Below are positions 11,551 to 24,890 of a stretch of DNA of 64,000 nucleotides, piece by piece; within the stretch, counting starts at the first letter, position 1, and each line of letters begins with the position of its first letter. Position numbers and translations under genes: made by a program. Source of the DNA: Combretum micranthum (taxonomy: Eukaryota; Streptophyta; Magnoliopsida; Myrtales; Combretaceae); contig JAMXBD010000720.1 in NCBI GenBank assembly GCA_024138025.1, positions 372,001 through 436,000 of the forward strand. The letters run 5' to 3'. Below the pieces are notes generated by a model. That model saw only the letters and a program-made list of their open reading frames with translations. It was not told the origin of the DNA and ran no database searches.

Positions 11551-11857
11551 TAATATTATTAATAATACTTAAACTTTGACAAAATATACAATTAAATACT
11601 TAAAGTTTGAAATTGATCGATTTAGTTATTAAGTTTTGAAATCAAAATTTGATACCTGAAATAACTTTAATTTTTATGTATACTAATAGTACCTCTGTCA
11701 AGGTCTTTCAGGTACTAAATTGATCAATTTTAAAGTTTTTCAGGTATTAAATTAATCAATTTTAAAGTTTATTAGTTACTAAATTGGTTATTTTCACAGT
11801 TTAAGTATCTAATTGCATATTTTACCAAAGTTAAAGTGCTTTTGTGATATATTATCC
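11551..11857. mobile_element. MITE with long inverted repeats (MULE-like)
   Basis: The left arm (ACTTAAACTTTGACAAAATA, then CAATTAAATACTTAAA) matches the reverse complement of the right arm (ACTTTAACTTTGGTAAAATA, then CAATTAGATACTTAAA) over more than 60 bp. The element is about 300 bp with no coding capacity. The arm style matches the other MULE-type MITEs here. No clear target duplication was found. Confidence 0.55.
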
Positions 11858-12490
11858 TTCGTAAAAACAACAGTGTAGATGCATAAATTTCGATGGAGCA
11901 ACATGCTGGTGTTTTATGAACACCAATTTAAAGCAAATTCGAGAGTTAGGAGCAAAAGTTATGCCGGACAAATGATTGGAGTCAAAGAATTAACTATGGT
12001 GTGGAATTCTGAAGCGATTCTAGGGTGATAAACGGTAAAAGATACGAGGAATGGATGATAGGAACCGCAAGATAGCCGGTGATTCGGGACAATAAAGAAC
12101 GAGTACAAGCACAACCTAGAGGCTGAGTTTAAAGAGTTGGGAATTGGAGTTGCTAAACCGATCTAAAGAGATTACGCGTGGCCAATTAAAAAACCGACCG
12201 CAAGAGACCGGTTAAATTGGGAGTGAACCGTTTTAATGTCCTTTTTTAATTTTACAATATTTGATGTCATTAGCTAACAATTTCATGCAAGATCTTAGTT
12301 AGGGTTTCGTTAAGTCAATAAGTAGGCTTATTTTTAGTCAGCTGTTACTTCTTAGTTAGACTTCCTGGTTAATCCTTTGTTTCAATATTGATTTTGTGTT
12401 ATTGAATTTTTTTTTTTTTTTTTTTAAGTATGGAGTGAATTTGCTTTTCTCCTTATCCGTGCTTTTATCAAATTCTACTAAAAATCATGG
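11858..12490 (+). other. Possible gypsy LTR remnant
   Basis: The stretch 11880-12240 is richer in G+C than its surroundings, with words such as GAGCAAAAGTTATGCCGGAC that resemble the 3' part of Athila-like gypsy LTRs. A T-rich, transcript-leader-like segment follows up to the start of the duplicated block. No LTR ends, primer site or partner copy could be defined, so this is a weak inference. Confidence 0.25.
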
Positions 12491-13196
12491 TGAACCTGCT
12501 AATTGAATATATAAAATGTCATCCTGTTCCAATCGTATGTAGTCGTAATGATTCGATAATACAGTTGATGCAACAGTGTGATGCTAAAGAACCCATTTTC
12601 CACACGATTCCAATTGATCATTGCTTTGGAAGTTTCAACGATAAGTAAAGTAGCTTTTTACACCCTTTAAAGTCGGATAAATAATAATAATAATAGCGCA
12701 TAAACATGTGGAAATGTTCTTCTCTCAGCTATTTTCCAAATGCTGGTCAATTAACTTTCCCCCTCCATTTGAAGCAAATAGTTAACTGTTTGGTAACATC
12801 ATTTTGACATGATGGTGGGAGCTTTCTATGGACAGAAAAATCTTGTCTTGCGTTCTAATTCCAACCTCCATCTTATTTTTCTTATTTCCATCTAGAAGCA
12901 TATCAACTTTTCTATGTGATTCAGTGTAATTTCCCCACTAGGCCAATAAAAAATAGTTCAAAATTTTGTTGGTTTCTTTCTTTCTTTTTTTTTTTTTCTC
13001 ACGCGTACTATAGGCTTATCATATCAGGAATGAAATTGAGATATTGGTGACCCGTAATAATTATTTCATTCATATAGAATAAGTTGGATTTGTGCATTAT
13101 AATTTAGTAAATGATCAATTGAATTCGGAAAGAACATGAAGGGTTACACCGTCATGCAAAAAGAGATGCTAGATCCAAGTTTTGTCAACTAGAACG

Positions 13197-13614
13197 GGGA
13201 CTGCCAATTCAAATCAAGATGAGATGGTATAGTATTGAGTTCGAGTTTGGCTGGAGTTTGATCGAGTTTAAGATTTTAAGCTTAAGTTCGCTTCGAATTA
13301 ATATTACATAAACTTGAGATCTACTCGATTAAACTCGTTTAGGCACAATTATTAAAAAAAATATTCTTAATTCCAATTTAAATAATATTAATACTCAAAC
13401 TCAATGTCGATTTGTTTAATATTTATATATGACTCAAGCTCTATAGAGCTTTCAATTGGGCTCTCAAGCTAATCGAACTAAAAGTATAAAGCTCGACCTC
13501 AACTCAATAAACTAGTTGAGTAGCTCAAGTTAAAGCTTGATTAGGCTATTCTTGAATCGAATATCGAGTCGAATTCGAGTAATTTATGAACCAACTTGAT
13601 TCATATGCATCCCT
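13197..13614. mobile_element. Non-autonomous hAT-like element, family 2 (in copy A)
   Basis: The left end GGGACTGCCAATTCAAATCA resembles the reverse complement of the right end (GGGATGCATATGAATCAAG). The interior is full of CTCGAGTTCGA-like words typical of degenerate plant hAT MITEs. The flanks CTAGAACG and TTAGAATC share a TAGAA core, possibly a decayed 8-bp target duplication. The same insertion is present in copy B, so it predates the duplication. Confidence 0.5.
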
Positions 13615-14661
13615 TTTAGAATCCATGTTTTACAATATTAAATTTATGAGAGTCACTTTATGTATATGTGTGTGGGTGGACTCACTAAATTTATGCCTCT
13701 AGTGATTTTTATTTATATCTGAAAAAAGAAGAAGAAAAAACTATTGAAAAATCGTATGATCATCTTACTCTAATCTTTCACTTCGTTATATTTATGGGAC
13801 ACTGAGACTTCTTTAATTTTAAGTGGGTTTGATAAATTTAAGGTATCAAAATACATGATCCTGCATAAATTACGATCTATATACTTCAGAAAATTACTCT
13901 GCAGCCTGCCCCTTTTACTGTTATGTGGCATATTCTTCGATATTCCTAGGAAAAATATACGTATGTATAATGTATTAACCAAGTGGGCTGTCAGGGCACT
14001 TAAGCCAAATTTATAATATCAAAGGCATGTTAGTGGTTGAAATCATTTATATTTATAAAAGAGCACCTCTTTCTTTTTTTTTTCCCCCTCCTCTCTCGAG
14101 AACCAGGAGTTAATGGTCCAAATCCCAGGGATAGACAAATTCTTCGCAAGTACTTTAATCATTAAAGTGGGTTCGTCGAATGGGTAGAAGTCCGAACATC
14201 TTTAATGAAGGGTTTGGGTGTAAACTCTAAGAATAAGAAACCCGATAGTCATAGTGGCGTTCCTATATTTACTCCAACATGTATGATAATATAACTTATA
14301 CTTATTTGGTCTAAGATGGGTCTCCTATGAATATAAAGACAATACACAAGGACCTACCATTAAAGTAAGAGATCCATTGGAAGAGATCTTCTAAAGGATT
14401 GATATGGCATTAAGGAGTTTCTTCTCGACTTGACTATTAAAAGGGGTCCAATCTAATCAATGTGTCTAATAAAGAAGTCAATTTCCATGAATCCTAATCT
14501 AGTGATATTTACAATAAAGTAAACCCATTATAAATACAAAATAGAATTTGTAGGTGTATGGATTCGAATCAAGTGGTTGTACATGTACTATTAATGTATT
14601 GTGCTACACGTTACCTAAAAAAAATAACATATAAATTATAAAGGGCACAACCAAATTAAAA

Positions 14662-14669
14662 GATTTGAG
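14662..14669. other. Empty paralogous insertion site of the hAT transposon
   Basis: A single GATTTGAG is followed by TACTCGTGGAATATGG. In copy B the same octamer flanks the hAT element on both sides (19278-19285 and 24225-24232). This is the unoccupied site. Confidence 0.9.
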
Positions 14670-14785
14670 TACTCGTGGAATATGGATGGTTCCAAGAGGT
14701 AGTGGAGATAGGGGTCTAGCATCCCAAATTCGAAAAATATTAATTTTGCTATTATTTAAAGATAGATTTATAAGTGTGATATATA

Positions 14786-14788
14786 TAC

Positions 14789-14822
<34 letters not shown>
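14786..14822. repeat. Microsatellite (CATA)n(TA)n
   Basis: Four CATA units are followed by a run of TA. The corresponding place in copy B (24340-24365) has only the TA part. Confidence 0.8.
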
Positions 14823-16464
14823 TTAAAGAGCAGATTATTCCATATTAGTAAATATAGTTTAGTTGTTAAGTGTTATTTTTTATGACCATGGCCTCTTATG
14901 TTCAAAACTCATAATTTTACATTTCCAAGATGTATTATGTTGGCAAGTACAATTTTGTTTTTTTAAGGTTGTATTTATTACTTTAGCATTCTCTTTTTGC
15001 TCCTTTATTTTTATCTTTTTTTTTTTTCCTTTCACAATAACTAATAGCATTTATTTATTTAATATAAAATTGTATTTACCTAAATAAATTCATAATTTAA
15101 ATGTTTCAATCTTATTGCATAAAGTATTTGTAAAAAACACATGTTATATGACTTTATTAACATTTTCTTGTTTATAATTAATATCATTGATTGTTGAACA
15201 ACCATCTTATTTAAATATATTTTGTGATTTTTTTTGGTTGAAAACAAAACTTATATAGATTTCAAGTATTAATTTTAAATTATTGATAAATTTATAATTA
15301 AATTTCCATTGATATATATTTAAGATTTCTTTTAAATTGCACTAAAAATCCTTAGCATTTTTTAAAAGAATTGTTTCATATTTATAAAGTTTTAAAAAAT
15401 ATTGTATTACATTCATTGACAAAATTCTTTTATATATATAAAAGATACATTATGATGATGTGCATGTCCCTGCTAAGGAAGTTACAAAGTTCCATATCTC
15501 ACTATAATTAATGAAATCAAGTGTGTTTCTGATTTAAGACAATTGGTTGATCTTTTGCAGCAAAATTTTGGTATCATAATGATGTATCTACCCAATTCTT
15601 GGTTATTTGAATGAAGACTGACAACCCATCATGTGTCTACATTTAGCTAGATATGCTAAAATTCAGAACATATTATTAAACTACAATAAATCCCATCACT
15701 GACTTCAAATCACTCACATAGATGGTTAGGTAACTTCAATATATTCTAGTCATAATTAGTTGCACAAATCACTAAATTAGAACTCCACTAAAAATTACAC
15801 ATTTCAACTTAGTGTAGCTTAAAAGAGAGACCATCAAACAAACATAAATATCTGCACTTAAGTATAATTGGGTCTATACCCTAAATTAACATCTTAGTAT
15901 GTAATATACATAAGTAATTAGGCCATAGCAAAACATGCATGTAAGGAGTTTCTATCTTCAAGTGTAATTAACTAATCTATCATCACATGGGTAGTCGTTT
16001 CCACTATCTTCATCCTCATAATCCACCACTACAACGCGATTAGAAAGATTAAACACAATAAGAGTGTTATTTGAAACTAGTAAAAAAAAGAAAAGAAAAG
16101 AGTGAGTGAAACCCAATACGATACCACTATAAGCTCATATACGCATAAGCGAACTCAACATAATCACATGTGAACATAAAACTAATACAACAAAAAATTA
16201 TTTGTTATCTTTTAATTTAAGTCCATCAAACAATATATGGATAACTCAGTATTTCAAACACACTTATATAATATATACGCATATGATGTTAAGTACTTCC
16301 TAATATCCATAAGTCTAAAACCTAGATCTATCCGTAATCATCTCTAAGAATGACTCCACATAGGGATAGCATAGCACAAGGATCATTAGGGGTGCTACGT
16401 TGGCATAATCGGTACTCTTGATCCACCACCTACAACCAAACACACGTAACAAATATATTGTATA

Positions 16465-16567
16465 GTTGGCTAATGGCCTTAACCTGGTAGCATCTCCCTT
16501 AGTTTTTCAAGTGAAGGATACCAAGTTTGAATCTCCTCATCCCCGTTATAATGACAACAAAAAAAAA
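16465..16567 (+). mobile_element. tRNA-derived SINE in copy A
   Basis: A box A-like GGCCTTAACCTGGTAGCATC is followed by a box B-like AAGTTTGAATCTCC, then CGTTATAATGAC and an A-rich tail. The orthologous copy at 26030-26132 has the better box B, AAGTTCGAATCTCC. The insertion predates the duplication. Confidence 0.5.
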
Positions 16568-17667
16568 TGTATAGTTTGGTATTGATCGAGTCATTTTGGT
16601 TTTCTATCCTAAACAACCACAACCAACAAACAAGTAATACATATACCTAGAACACCATCTCGATGTGTAACTGAAGCTATAAGATTCCTAGAACTTGATA
16701 TAAGAAGTTTTCAAGATCATCTTCCATCCCCTAGGTTCACTTATTGCATATTGGTTTTATATATTTGTACATAAACTAACTTACGATTACCTTATGGTTA
16801 TTTGATATTAAATTTATTCAATTTGATTTTATCTTGACTTCAAGGTTTAAAGTTTGAGTGAACCTTAAAGAAAGGAGTCAAGCATGTTTCACAAGTTTTA
16901 GAAGTGAATTTTACAATGTAATGTAGTTGTACTGAACATGACGTGTGTAATATACAAATGAACCTGCTAATTGAATATATAAAATGTCATCCTGTTCCAA
17001 TCGTATGTAATCGTAATGATTCGATAATACAGTTGATGCAACAGTGTGATGCTAAAGAACCCATTTTCCACACGATTCCAATTTATCATTGCTTTGGAAG
17101 TTTCAACGATAAGTAAAGTAGCTTTTTACACCTTTTAAAGTCGGATAAATAATATTAATAATAGCGCATAAACATGTGGAAATGTTCTTCTCTCAGCTAT
17201 TTTCCAAATGCTGGTCAATTAACTTTCCCCCTCCATTTGAAGCAAATAGTTAACTGTTTGGTAACATCATTTTGACATGATGGTGGGAGCTTTCTATGGA
17301 CAGAAAAATCTTGTCTTGCGTTCTAATTCCAACCTCCATCTTATTTTTCTTATTTCCATCTAGAAGCATATCAACTTTTCTATGTGATTCAGTGTAATTT
17401 CCCCACTAGGCCAATAAAAAATAGTTCAAAATTTTGCTGGTTTCTTTCTTTCTTATTTTTTTTTTTTTCCTCACGCGTACTATATGCTTATCATATTAGA
17501 AATGAAATTGAGATATTGGTGACTCGTATTAATTATTTCATTCATACAGAATAAGTTGGATTTGTGCATTATAATTTAGTAAATGATCAATTGAATTCGG
17601 AAAAAACATGAAGGGGTACACCGTCATCCAAAAAGAGATGGTAGATCCAAGTTTTGTCAACTAGAAC

Positions 17668-18102
17668 TGGGACTGCCAACGATTTAATTCAAGACGAGAT
17701 GGTATAGTATTGGGTTCGAGTTCAGCTGGAGTTTGATCTAGTTTAAGATTTTAAGCTTAAATTCGGTTCTAACTAACACTACATAAACTTCAGATCTACT
17801 CAGTTAAACTTATTTAGGTATAATTATTAAAAAAATATATTCTTAATTCTAATTTAAATAATCTTAGTACTCAAACTCGGTGTTAATTTTGTTTGATATT
17901 TATACTTGACTCAAGCTTTATAAAGCCTTTAATGGGGCTCTCAAGCTAATCGAGCTAAAAATATATAGCTCGACCTCGACTCAATAAACTACTTGAGTAG
18001 CTCGAGTTCCAGCTTGGCTTGGCTATTTTTGAATCGAACTCAAGTAAATGTCGAGCCGAATTCGAATAATTTATGAGCCTACTTGATTCATATGCACCCT
18101 TA
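17668..18102. mobile_element. Non-autonomous hAT-like element, family 2 (in copy B)
   Basis: This is the paralogue of 13197-13614, starting GGGACTGCCAACG and ending TATGCACCC, with the same CTCGAGTT-rich interior. It was copied by the segmental duplication rather than by a separate insertion. Confidence 0.5.
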
Positions 18103-18411
18103 TTTAGAATCCATGTTTTACAATATTAAATTTATGAGAGTCACTTTAAATATATGTGTGTGTGCGTGGACAATAAATTTATGCCTCTAGTGATATTAAT
18201 TTATATCTGAAAAAAAAAAAAAAGAAACTATTGAAAAATTGTATGATCATCTTACTCTAATCTTTCACTTCGTTATATTTATGGGACACTTAGCCTTCTT
18301 TAATTTTACGTGGATTTGATAAATTTAAGGTATCAAAATACATGACCCTGTATAAATTACGATCTATATGCTTCAGAAAATTACTCTGCAGCCTGCCCAT
18401 ATTACTGTTAT

Positions 18412-18526
18412 ATTTCTAAGTGTCCTACAAAACTTTCATGAGGTAATTCAAAGTTCAGACACTGAAACTCTCAGTACAGTGCTTTTCTTTTCGAAAATTC
18501 ATCAGTCACTATTTCGTTTTCATTAT
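18412..18526. other. 115-bp segment present only in copy B
   Basis: In copy A the sequence reads straight through ACTGTTATGTGGCATATTC. Copy B has 115 extra bases between two TTAT tetramers. A microhomology deletion from copy A or a short insertion in copy B would both fit. Confidence 0.7.
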
Positions 18527-19277
18527 GTGGCATATTCTTCGATATTTCTAGGAAAAATATACATATGTATAATGTATTAACCAAGTTGGCTGTCACGGCA
18601 CTTAAGCCAAATTTATAATATCAAGGTCATGTTAGGTGGTTGAAACCATTTATATTTATAAAAGAGCACGTCGGTTTCTTTTTTTTCCTCTTTCTTTTTC
18701 CTTTTTCCCCCTTCTCTCCAGAACCAGGAGTTAATGGTCAAAATCCCAAGGATAGACAAATTCTTCGCAAGTACTTTAATCATTTAAGTGGGTTCGTCGA
18801 ATGGGTAGAAGTCCGAACATCTTTAATGGAGGTTTTGGGTGTAAACTCTTAAAGATAAGAAACCCAAGAATCATAGTGGCGTTCCTATATTTACTCCAAC
18901 ATGTATGATAATATAATTTATACTTATTTCGTCTCAGATGGGTCTCTTATGAATATAAGACAACACACAAGGACCTACCATTAAAGTAAGAGATCCATTG
19001 GAAGAGATCCTCTAAAGGATTGATATGGCATTAAGGAGTTTCTTCTCGACTTGACTATTAAAAGGTATCCAATCTAATCAATGTGTCTAATAAAGAAGTC
19101 AATTTTCATGAATCCTAATCTAGTGATATTTAAAATAAAGTAAACCCATTATAAATACAAAATAGCATTTGTCGATGTATAGGTTCAAGTCAATTGGTTG
19201 TATACGTACTATTAATGTATTGTGCTATACGTTACCTAAAAGAAATAACATTTAAATTATAAAAGGCATAACCAAAT

Positions 19278-19285
19278 GATTTGAG
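19278..19285. repeat. hAT target site duplication, left
   Basis: GATTTGAG lies immediately before the terminal inverted repeat and is identical to 24225-24232. Confidence 0.95.
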
Positions 19286-22200
19286 TAGGGATGCAACCGG
19301 GGTAGGTTATTATAGAGTACCCGGCCCATCCGAACCGTTAAAAATCCTATAGGGTCGTAGGGCGGGTTTGGAAAATTACATGCCGACCCTCTAGAGTTTT
19401 GGGACAAGTTCGGATCATTAAAAAAACCCAATGAATAATCCGAACCCATCATATTATAAATAATTTTAAAAATTGATTCTAAAATTTTAAAATGCATAAT
19501 ACAAGCATACAACTGCAGTGGGGGTCATGTCCAGCACCAGTGCACCACATCTATATGGACAGATAGTAGTGGTACATTTTCAACTTTGAAGGACCAAGGT
19601 ACATATCTCTCTCTCTAATTCTCTGCTTTTTTTTTTTTTTTTTCCATTTTGAACAAAAAGCCACTCGCCTTGTCCTGTTGTCCACAGTCCACACTCACCT
19701 CCGTCGTCGACTCGCTGCTCGCCTTCTAGTCTTTGCTGCTTACCTTCATCGCAACTCTACTCCTGGTCCTTACTACTTGTCTCCGTCGTCGCCAGACTCG
19801 CCATGCACCTCCGTTAGTCGCTGCTCACTAAACCAAGGTCAGATCTGCCACAAGACCGCTCCGTTACTGCCAAAGGACTGCTACCGTCATGTCCACCAAC
19901 AATCGACAGGGTATTTGGATCCCAAGTATCGACAGGGTAAATTTGTATTGCTGTTTGACAGTTTTTGTTGTCGCTATTGCTATCGTGTGTGTGTGTGCGT
20001 TTAATGAACTTTATCATTTTCTATGAATGGAGGAGATGGTCCAGCGGAAATATTTCTGTTTTCTTAAAACTGATAATAAGCCCAGATAGTTCACTGTGTT
20101 GTCACTGAGACAAGAGATTGACTATGTTTATATTGTATAAATTGTAAATACATTCAATAGTAAGTTACATAATAACAATGGAAGGTTTCTGATGAAAACA
20201 ACCTTGAACTATTGGTGCATTCATATATGTATAATCTTAATCTCAGCTTTTACACTCGAAAAACTGGAGTTGTTCTATCACACTTGTGTCTTTTACCTCC
20301 TTTTGATGTTCCGATATTATTTGTGAGGTATATGTCTACTATTGTGTAGTGCAATTGCCCGGAGATGGTATGGTGTTACTTAATTGATTTGAAAATTTTG
20401 AAATTTTTTAGTTGATCTGATTTATTAATGGTGATATCTACATCACCTTTGAACTATGACCTCTACTGCTAGTCTGCATGTCCACTCCTCTGTAACCCTT
20501 ACTAGCCATCGGTCTTCTAATGCTATAGTGACTATCATGTCCTAAATATGGTGATATGAATTATGACTATTGATATCTAGCCTAATGGCATGATAAGTGA
20601 TTCTATCATAGTGATTTGATTTAAGTCCAAGATTATTTTTACCTAGTTTTTCTGCTTGAACAAACAAATGACAACCTTTTATTTTGGACTTACTTAAGGC
20701 GATGTATGGTGCTGGGTGAATCATTTTAAGGAATAATGAAATTAAAGTCTTTGGGTATATTTTTAGCTGTTGCACTTGCTAACTTCTTAATAGAAAAGGT
20801 CATGCTATTTTCAATTGTATTTTTGTTTTTATTGAGGGCATATAAAACAATAAAAAAAAAAATAAAAAGCTTAACCCTCAAATAGGTGTTTGAATATAAT
20901 TATTACTTGGATATCTAGTTGGGTATTTAATTTCTATAATTATGAGAGAGGTTTTCATTGGATTAAGCTATAAAAATGTATGTGACTTAGGTGGGTATTG
21001 CTAGAACATAAATAAAGGATCAATAATGCATGCTTCACAATATATTAACAATAATATCTAATGCAGTTTAGATTGATAATGGTATTGTTAGTATTAACTC
21101 TAGGAAATCATCATAATTCCACACGGAAAATATTAGGCCTACTTTTCATCATGTAGTTTTTGTATTAACTCTAGAAACTATTTTATTGTGTACAATACTT
21201 TTATCTTAATAACTGATATTTCATTTCAGGTGGTGATTGATTCATTATTGGGAAATAGATGGATATGAGATAAATGTAGAGGAAGACGTCCATGACCTTC
21301 AAGATGTTGTCAGTCCTTCTCTAGCACTTACTACAACAAAGCCAACATCTACTTCGGGTTCTCGTATAGCAAGAAAGCAAATGAATCTGATAATCCTAAC
21401 AAGCGTAAGCGAACTTCTACTGTGTGGAATGAGATGGTTAAGAAAACAAATAGTTAGGATGAATTTGCTATTTGTAACCATTATGAGAGAAAGTTGAAAG
21501 GAGAAAGCAAAAATGGTACAAAACACTTACACAATCATTTGTTAAGGTGCACAAAGAGAAAGACTCTAAATGATATAAGACAATGTCTTCTAGCTATGGA
21601 GCCAAAGCAAAGTGAGGGTGAGAGTAGTGTGACAGTGAAAAACTGAACCTTTGATCAAGACATTACTAGGAAAAAGCTTGCAAAGGCTATAGTTGTGCAC
21701 AAGTATCCTATTTCAATTGTTGAATACAAGTACTTTAGAGAGTATGTGCACAGCATACAACTTGTTGTGCAACATGTGAGTCGTACAACAATAAAGAAGG
21801 ATATCTTCAAGATGTACAATGAGTAAAAGGACAACTTGATGTTGATGCTTAAAGGGCTTAATTCCTAGGTAGCTATAACAACTGATATATGGACTTCAAA
21901 TCAAAAGAAGGGATATATGACCATTATAACTCACTTCATTGATAGTAGTTGGAAGCTCCACTGTCGAATCTTGAAGTAAATTTCTTTTACAATGTGTCTC
22001 TGTTTTATTAATAGAAAATTCTAGTCCTTTTCTATCTTGTTTACCTTTTTTATATGCAGTTTTATATATGTGCCCGCTTCGCACACAAACGAAGCTCTAT
22101 GTCAGTGCTTATTCGATTCACTAATGAAGTGGAGTTTGGATAGAAAAATCTCAACAATCACTGTAGACAATTCTTCAACAAATGATGCAATGATTGCAAA

Positions 22201-24224
22201 CTTAATATTGAAGTTAAAAAAAGATGATCTGATTCTTCGTGGCAAGATAATGCACATGCATTGTTGTGCACATATTTTGAAGTTGATTGTAAGGGATGGT
22301 GTGGCCGTGATAGAAAATTTAATAGAGAGGATTCGTGAGAGGGTTCAATTTTAGTCAACAACACCATCAAGGGTTGAGAAATTTGCTGAAGCATGCAAGC
22401 AGCTTGATGTTCCATATAGTAGGAAACTTTATTTGGATTGTAAAACAAGATGGAACTCTACTTATGATATGCTTGTCACTGCGATTGGATACAAAGAGGT
22501 CTTCTATAGGGTTCGATTAATGGATAGACACCACAAATGCCTTCCTTCAGATGATGATTGGGACATGGCTGGGGAGATATGCAACAAGTTATCTATTTTT
22601 TATGAGGTAACTATTATTTTGGTAAAGTATTTGCAATTAGGAAAGCCTTGATTACATGGAAGAATTCTTTAGACTTGAATATTAATGAAATGGCTGTGAA
22701 AATGTTTGGAAAGTATTGGGGAGATGTGCATACTGTCATGGCTATCTGTATTGTATTGGATCCACGCTCTAAGATTAACGGTGTAGAGTTTGTGTTTCAA
22801 ACTGTTTATGGAGAGAATGCTGCTAAAGAGTTGCAAAATGTTAAAAGCACTTGTTATGAATTGATTCAAGAATATCAATCTAAGCCTAAATCTTGCCATG
22901 CTCTATTTAGTGGTTCTTCTTCAATTCCTTCAGGAGGTGGCAGTAACACGGTTTGCATTATCACGTGATCATATGGTGGAGAGATGAATTTGAACAATAT
23001 TTGATAACTTCTAGCAAATATGATATTCAAGTTCATGTGAAGTCTGAGTTGGACCATTATTTAGAAGAGCCTGCAATTCCCTAGATAGCAAATTCTGAAT
23101 TTAATATTCTTGGTTGGTGGAAAATGTATGGAATGAAATATCCTACATTACAAGAAATAGCTAAAGATTTGTTGGCTATTCCAATGACGATAGTTGCTTT
23201 TGAATCCGCTTTTAGTACTGGTGGATGGATAATTAGCTCCTATAGGAGCCGGCTCAATTCAGATACAATAGAAGCATTGATGTGTACTCAAAGTTAGCTG
23301 TTAAATTCTGGAATTGGTATGCGATTGTTTAATTTATTGTTGAAAGTTGTTTTTACTATGCATTTTTCTAATATATGTCATGAAGTTATTTTCTTTTCCT
23401 TTTATTCTATTAATTTTGTAGGTTTAGAGATACTTGAATTTGAAGAACCTGAAGAAGGGGGTGAAGAAAGTGGAATACAATAATGAAGATGACAAGTGAA
23501 GATAATGATTGATGATGACTTCATAATTATGCTATTAATTTATTTCACTGATTATTTATTTTGGTTGATCTGGTGATGTTGATGCATTATTTATTGTGGT
23601 TGGGGTGGTGGACTGAGCTTAGAGTTTATGTTTATTATTAGATGGTTCATTTGATGATGTATTATATTTTCTTTTGTTGTTAACGCATTTTGAAGACAAG
23701 TAGAAATGAGTGTGTTGGGAGGTTGGTTTTTTCAGTTATTGTTAGAGAGTAAATGAAGTGTTGGTAAGTTGTTAATGTGTTTTGAGGACATGTTTTTCTA
23801 TTCTTGAGTCTTGACAAGGCACGCTTCCTACATATGTATTATATATATTTATGTAAGTGAAGTAATATCTCTTCATCTACGTTTGAAAATCCTCGTATGA
23901 TAGTATAAAATCTTTATATTTCTTAATAGAGTTGTGACATGTCTTGTAAAATTTATTTAAGCATAGTTGTAACTAACTATTTGTGCTCCTATAGGATAAA
24001 ATTATTGTTAAAAGTCGTAATTTAATTAAGAGCTGAGAAGGGGAAAAAAAATGAAGCGAGTCGCGGGACGGGGCAGGTTAGGATCAAAACCTTACAGGGG
24101 CAGGTTTGGATATTGAATAGAAAACCCTATAGGATCACGGGACGAGTTTGAGAGATCCTATTGGGAAGCGGGTTGGGTTCGGGTTTATATAACTCATCTC
24201 AAACCTGCTTCGGTTGCATCCCTA
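19286..24224 (+). mobile_element. hAT transposon with decayed transposase
   Basis: The 4939-bp element starts TAGGGATGCAACCG and ends CGGTTGCATCCCTA, a perfect 14-bp terminal inverted repeat, and is flanked by the 8-bp duplication GATTTGAG, the hAT hallmark. Subterminal regions on both sides are rich in ACCCG/CGGGT and CCTATAGGG words. A pyrimidine-rich leader at about 19600-19900 precedes the coding part. The transposase at 21230-23483 has many stops, so the copy is not autonomous. The matching empty site in copy A proves precise insertion after the duplication. Confidence 0.95.
21230..23483 (+). pseudogene. hAT (Ac-like, BED zinc finger) transposase, pseudogene
   Basis: A splice acceptor at 21221-21229 opens the coding part. 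Frame pieces in order show a BED-type zinc finger (about 21395-21560; first pair reads ICNHY, so its second Cys is Tyr, followed by HLHNHLLRC), a catalytic-core start (TTDIWTSNQKKGYM, about 21879), an intron of about 84 bp (21976-22059), then VDNSSTNDAM, HCCAHILKLIVRDG and CKTRWNSTYDML. The C-terminal hAT dimerisation domain is at about 22980-23300 (IPMTIVAFESAFSTGG, then YRSRLNSDTIEALM). A last small exon with an acidic tail ends at 23481-23483. In-frame stops occur at several places, for example before DEFAIC, after MYNE and after EEPAIP, plus at least one frameshift near 21365. The protein would bind the element ends and cut and paste it. This copy cannot make it. Confidence 0.9.
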
Positions 24225-24232
24225 GATTTGAG
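24225..24232. repeat. hAT target site duplication, right
   Basis: GATTTGAG lies immediately after the terminal inverted repeat and is identical to 19278-19285. Confidence 0.95.
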
Positions 24233-24847
24233 TACTCTTGGAATATGGATGGTTCCAAGGGGTAGGGGTGACAAGGGTCTAGCATCCTAAATTCAGAAAA
24301 TATTAATTTTGAAATTATTTTAAAATATATTTATGAGTGCTAATATATATATATATATATATATTTAAAGAGCAGATTATACCATATTAGTAAATATAGT
24401 TTAGTTGTTAAGTGTTACTTTTTATAACCATGACCTCTTATGTTCAAAACTCATAATTTTACATTTCCAAGATGTATTATGTTGGCAAGTACAATTTTAT
24501 TTTTTTTTTTAGGTTGTATTTAGTACTTTGGCATTCTCTTTTTGCTCCTTTATTTTTTTCTTTTTTTTTTCCTTTCACAATAACTAATAGCATTTAATTA
24601 ATTTAATATAAAATTATATTTACCTAAATAAATTCAAAATTTAAATGGTTCAATCTTATTGCATAAAGTATTTATAGAAAACACAAGTTATATGACTTTA
24701 TTAACATCTTCTTTTTTATAATTAATATCACTGATTGTTGAACAACTATCATATCTAAATATATTTTGTGATTTCTTTTTGTTGAAAACAAATCTTATAT
24801 AGATTTCAAGTATTAATTTTATGTTCTTGATAAATTGACAATTAAAT

Positions 24848-24890
24848 TTCAATTGATATATATATATATATATATAGATATATATACGAT
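24848..24890. repeat. TA microsatellite
   Basis: A run of TA and GATA units that is expanded relative to the matching site in copy A near 15310. Confidence 0.8.

Larger units (their letters stand above)
12491..16948 (+). repeat. Tandem segmental duplication, copy A
   Basis: The block starts TGAACCTGCTAATTGAATAT and aligns almost continuously with 16959-26507 once the hAT insertion in copy B is removed. Shared landmarks in order are the GGACTGCC hAT-like element, AGAACCAGGAGTTAATGG (14099/18720), the (CA)TA microsatellite, and the SINE near its end. Differences are scattered substitutions and small indels. No gene is recognised inside. Copy A keeps the empty hAT site at 14662-14669. Confidence 0.9.

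Noticed and set aside
19678..20004. 108-codon plus-strand open frame
   Set aside because: It lies in the CT-rich leader of the hAT element, upstream of the BED-finger exon, with low-complexity composition and no domain.
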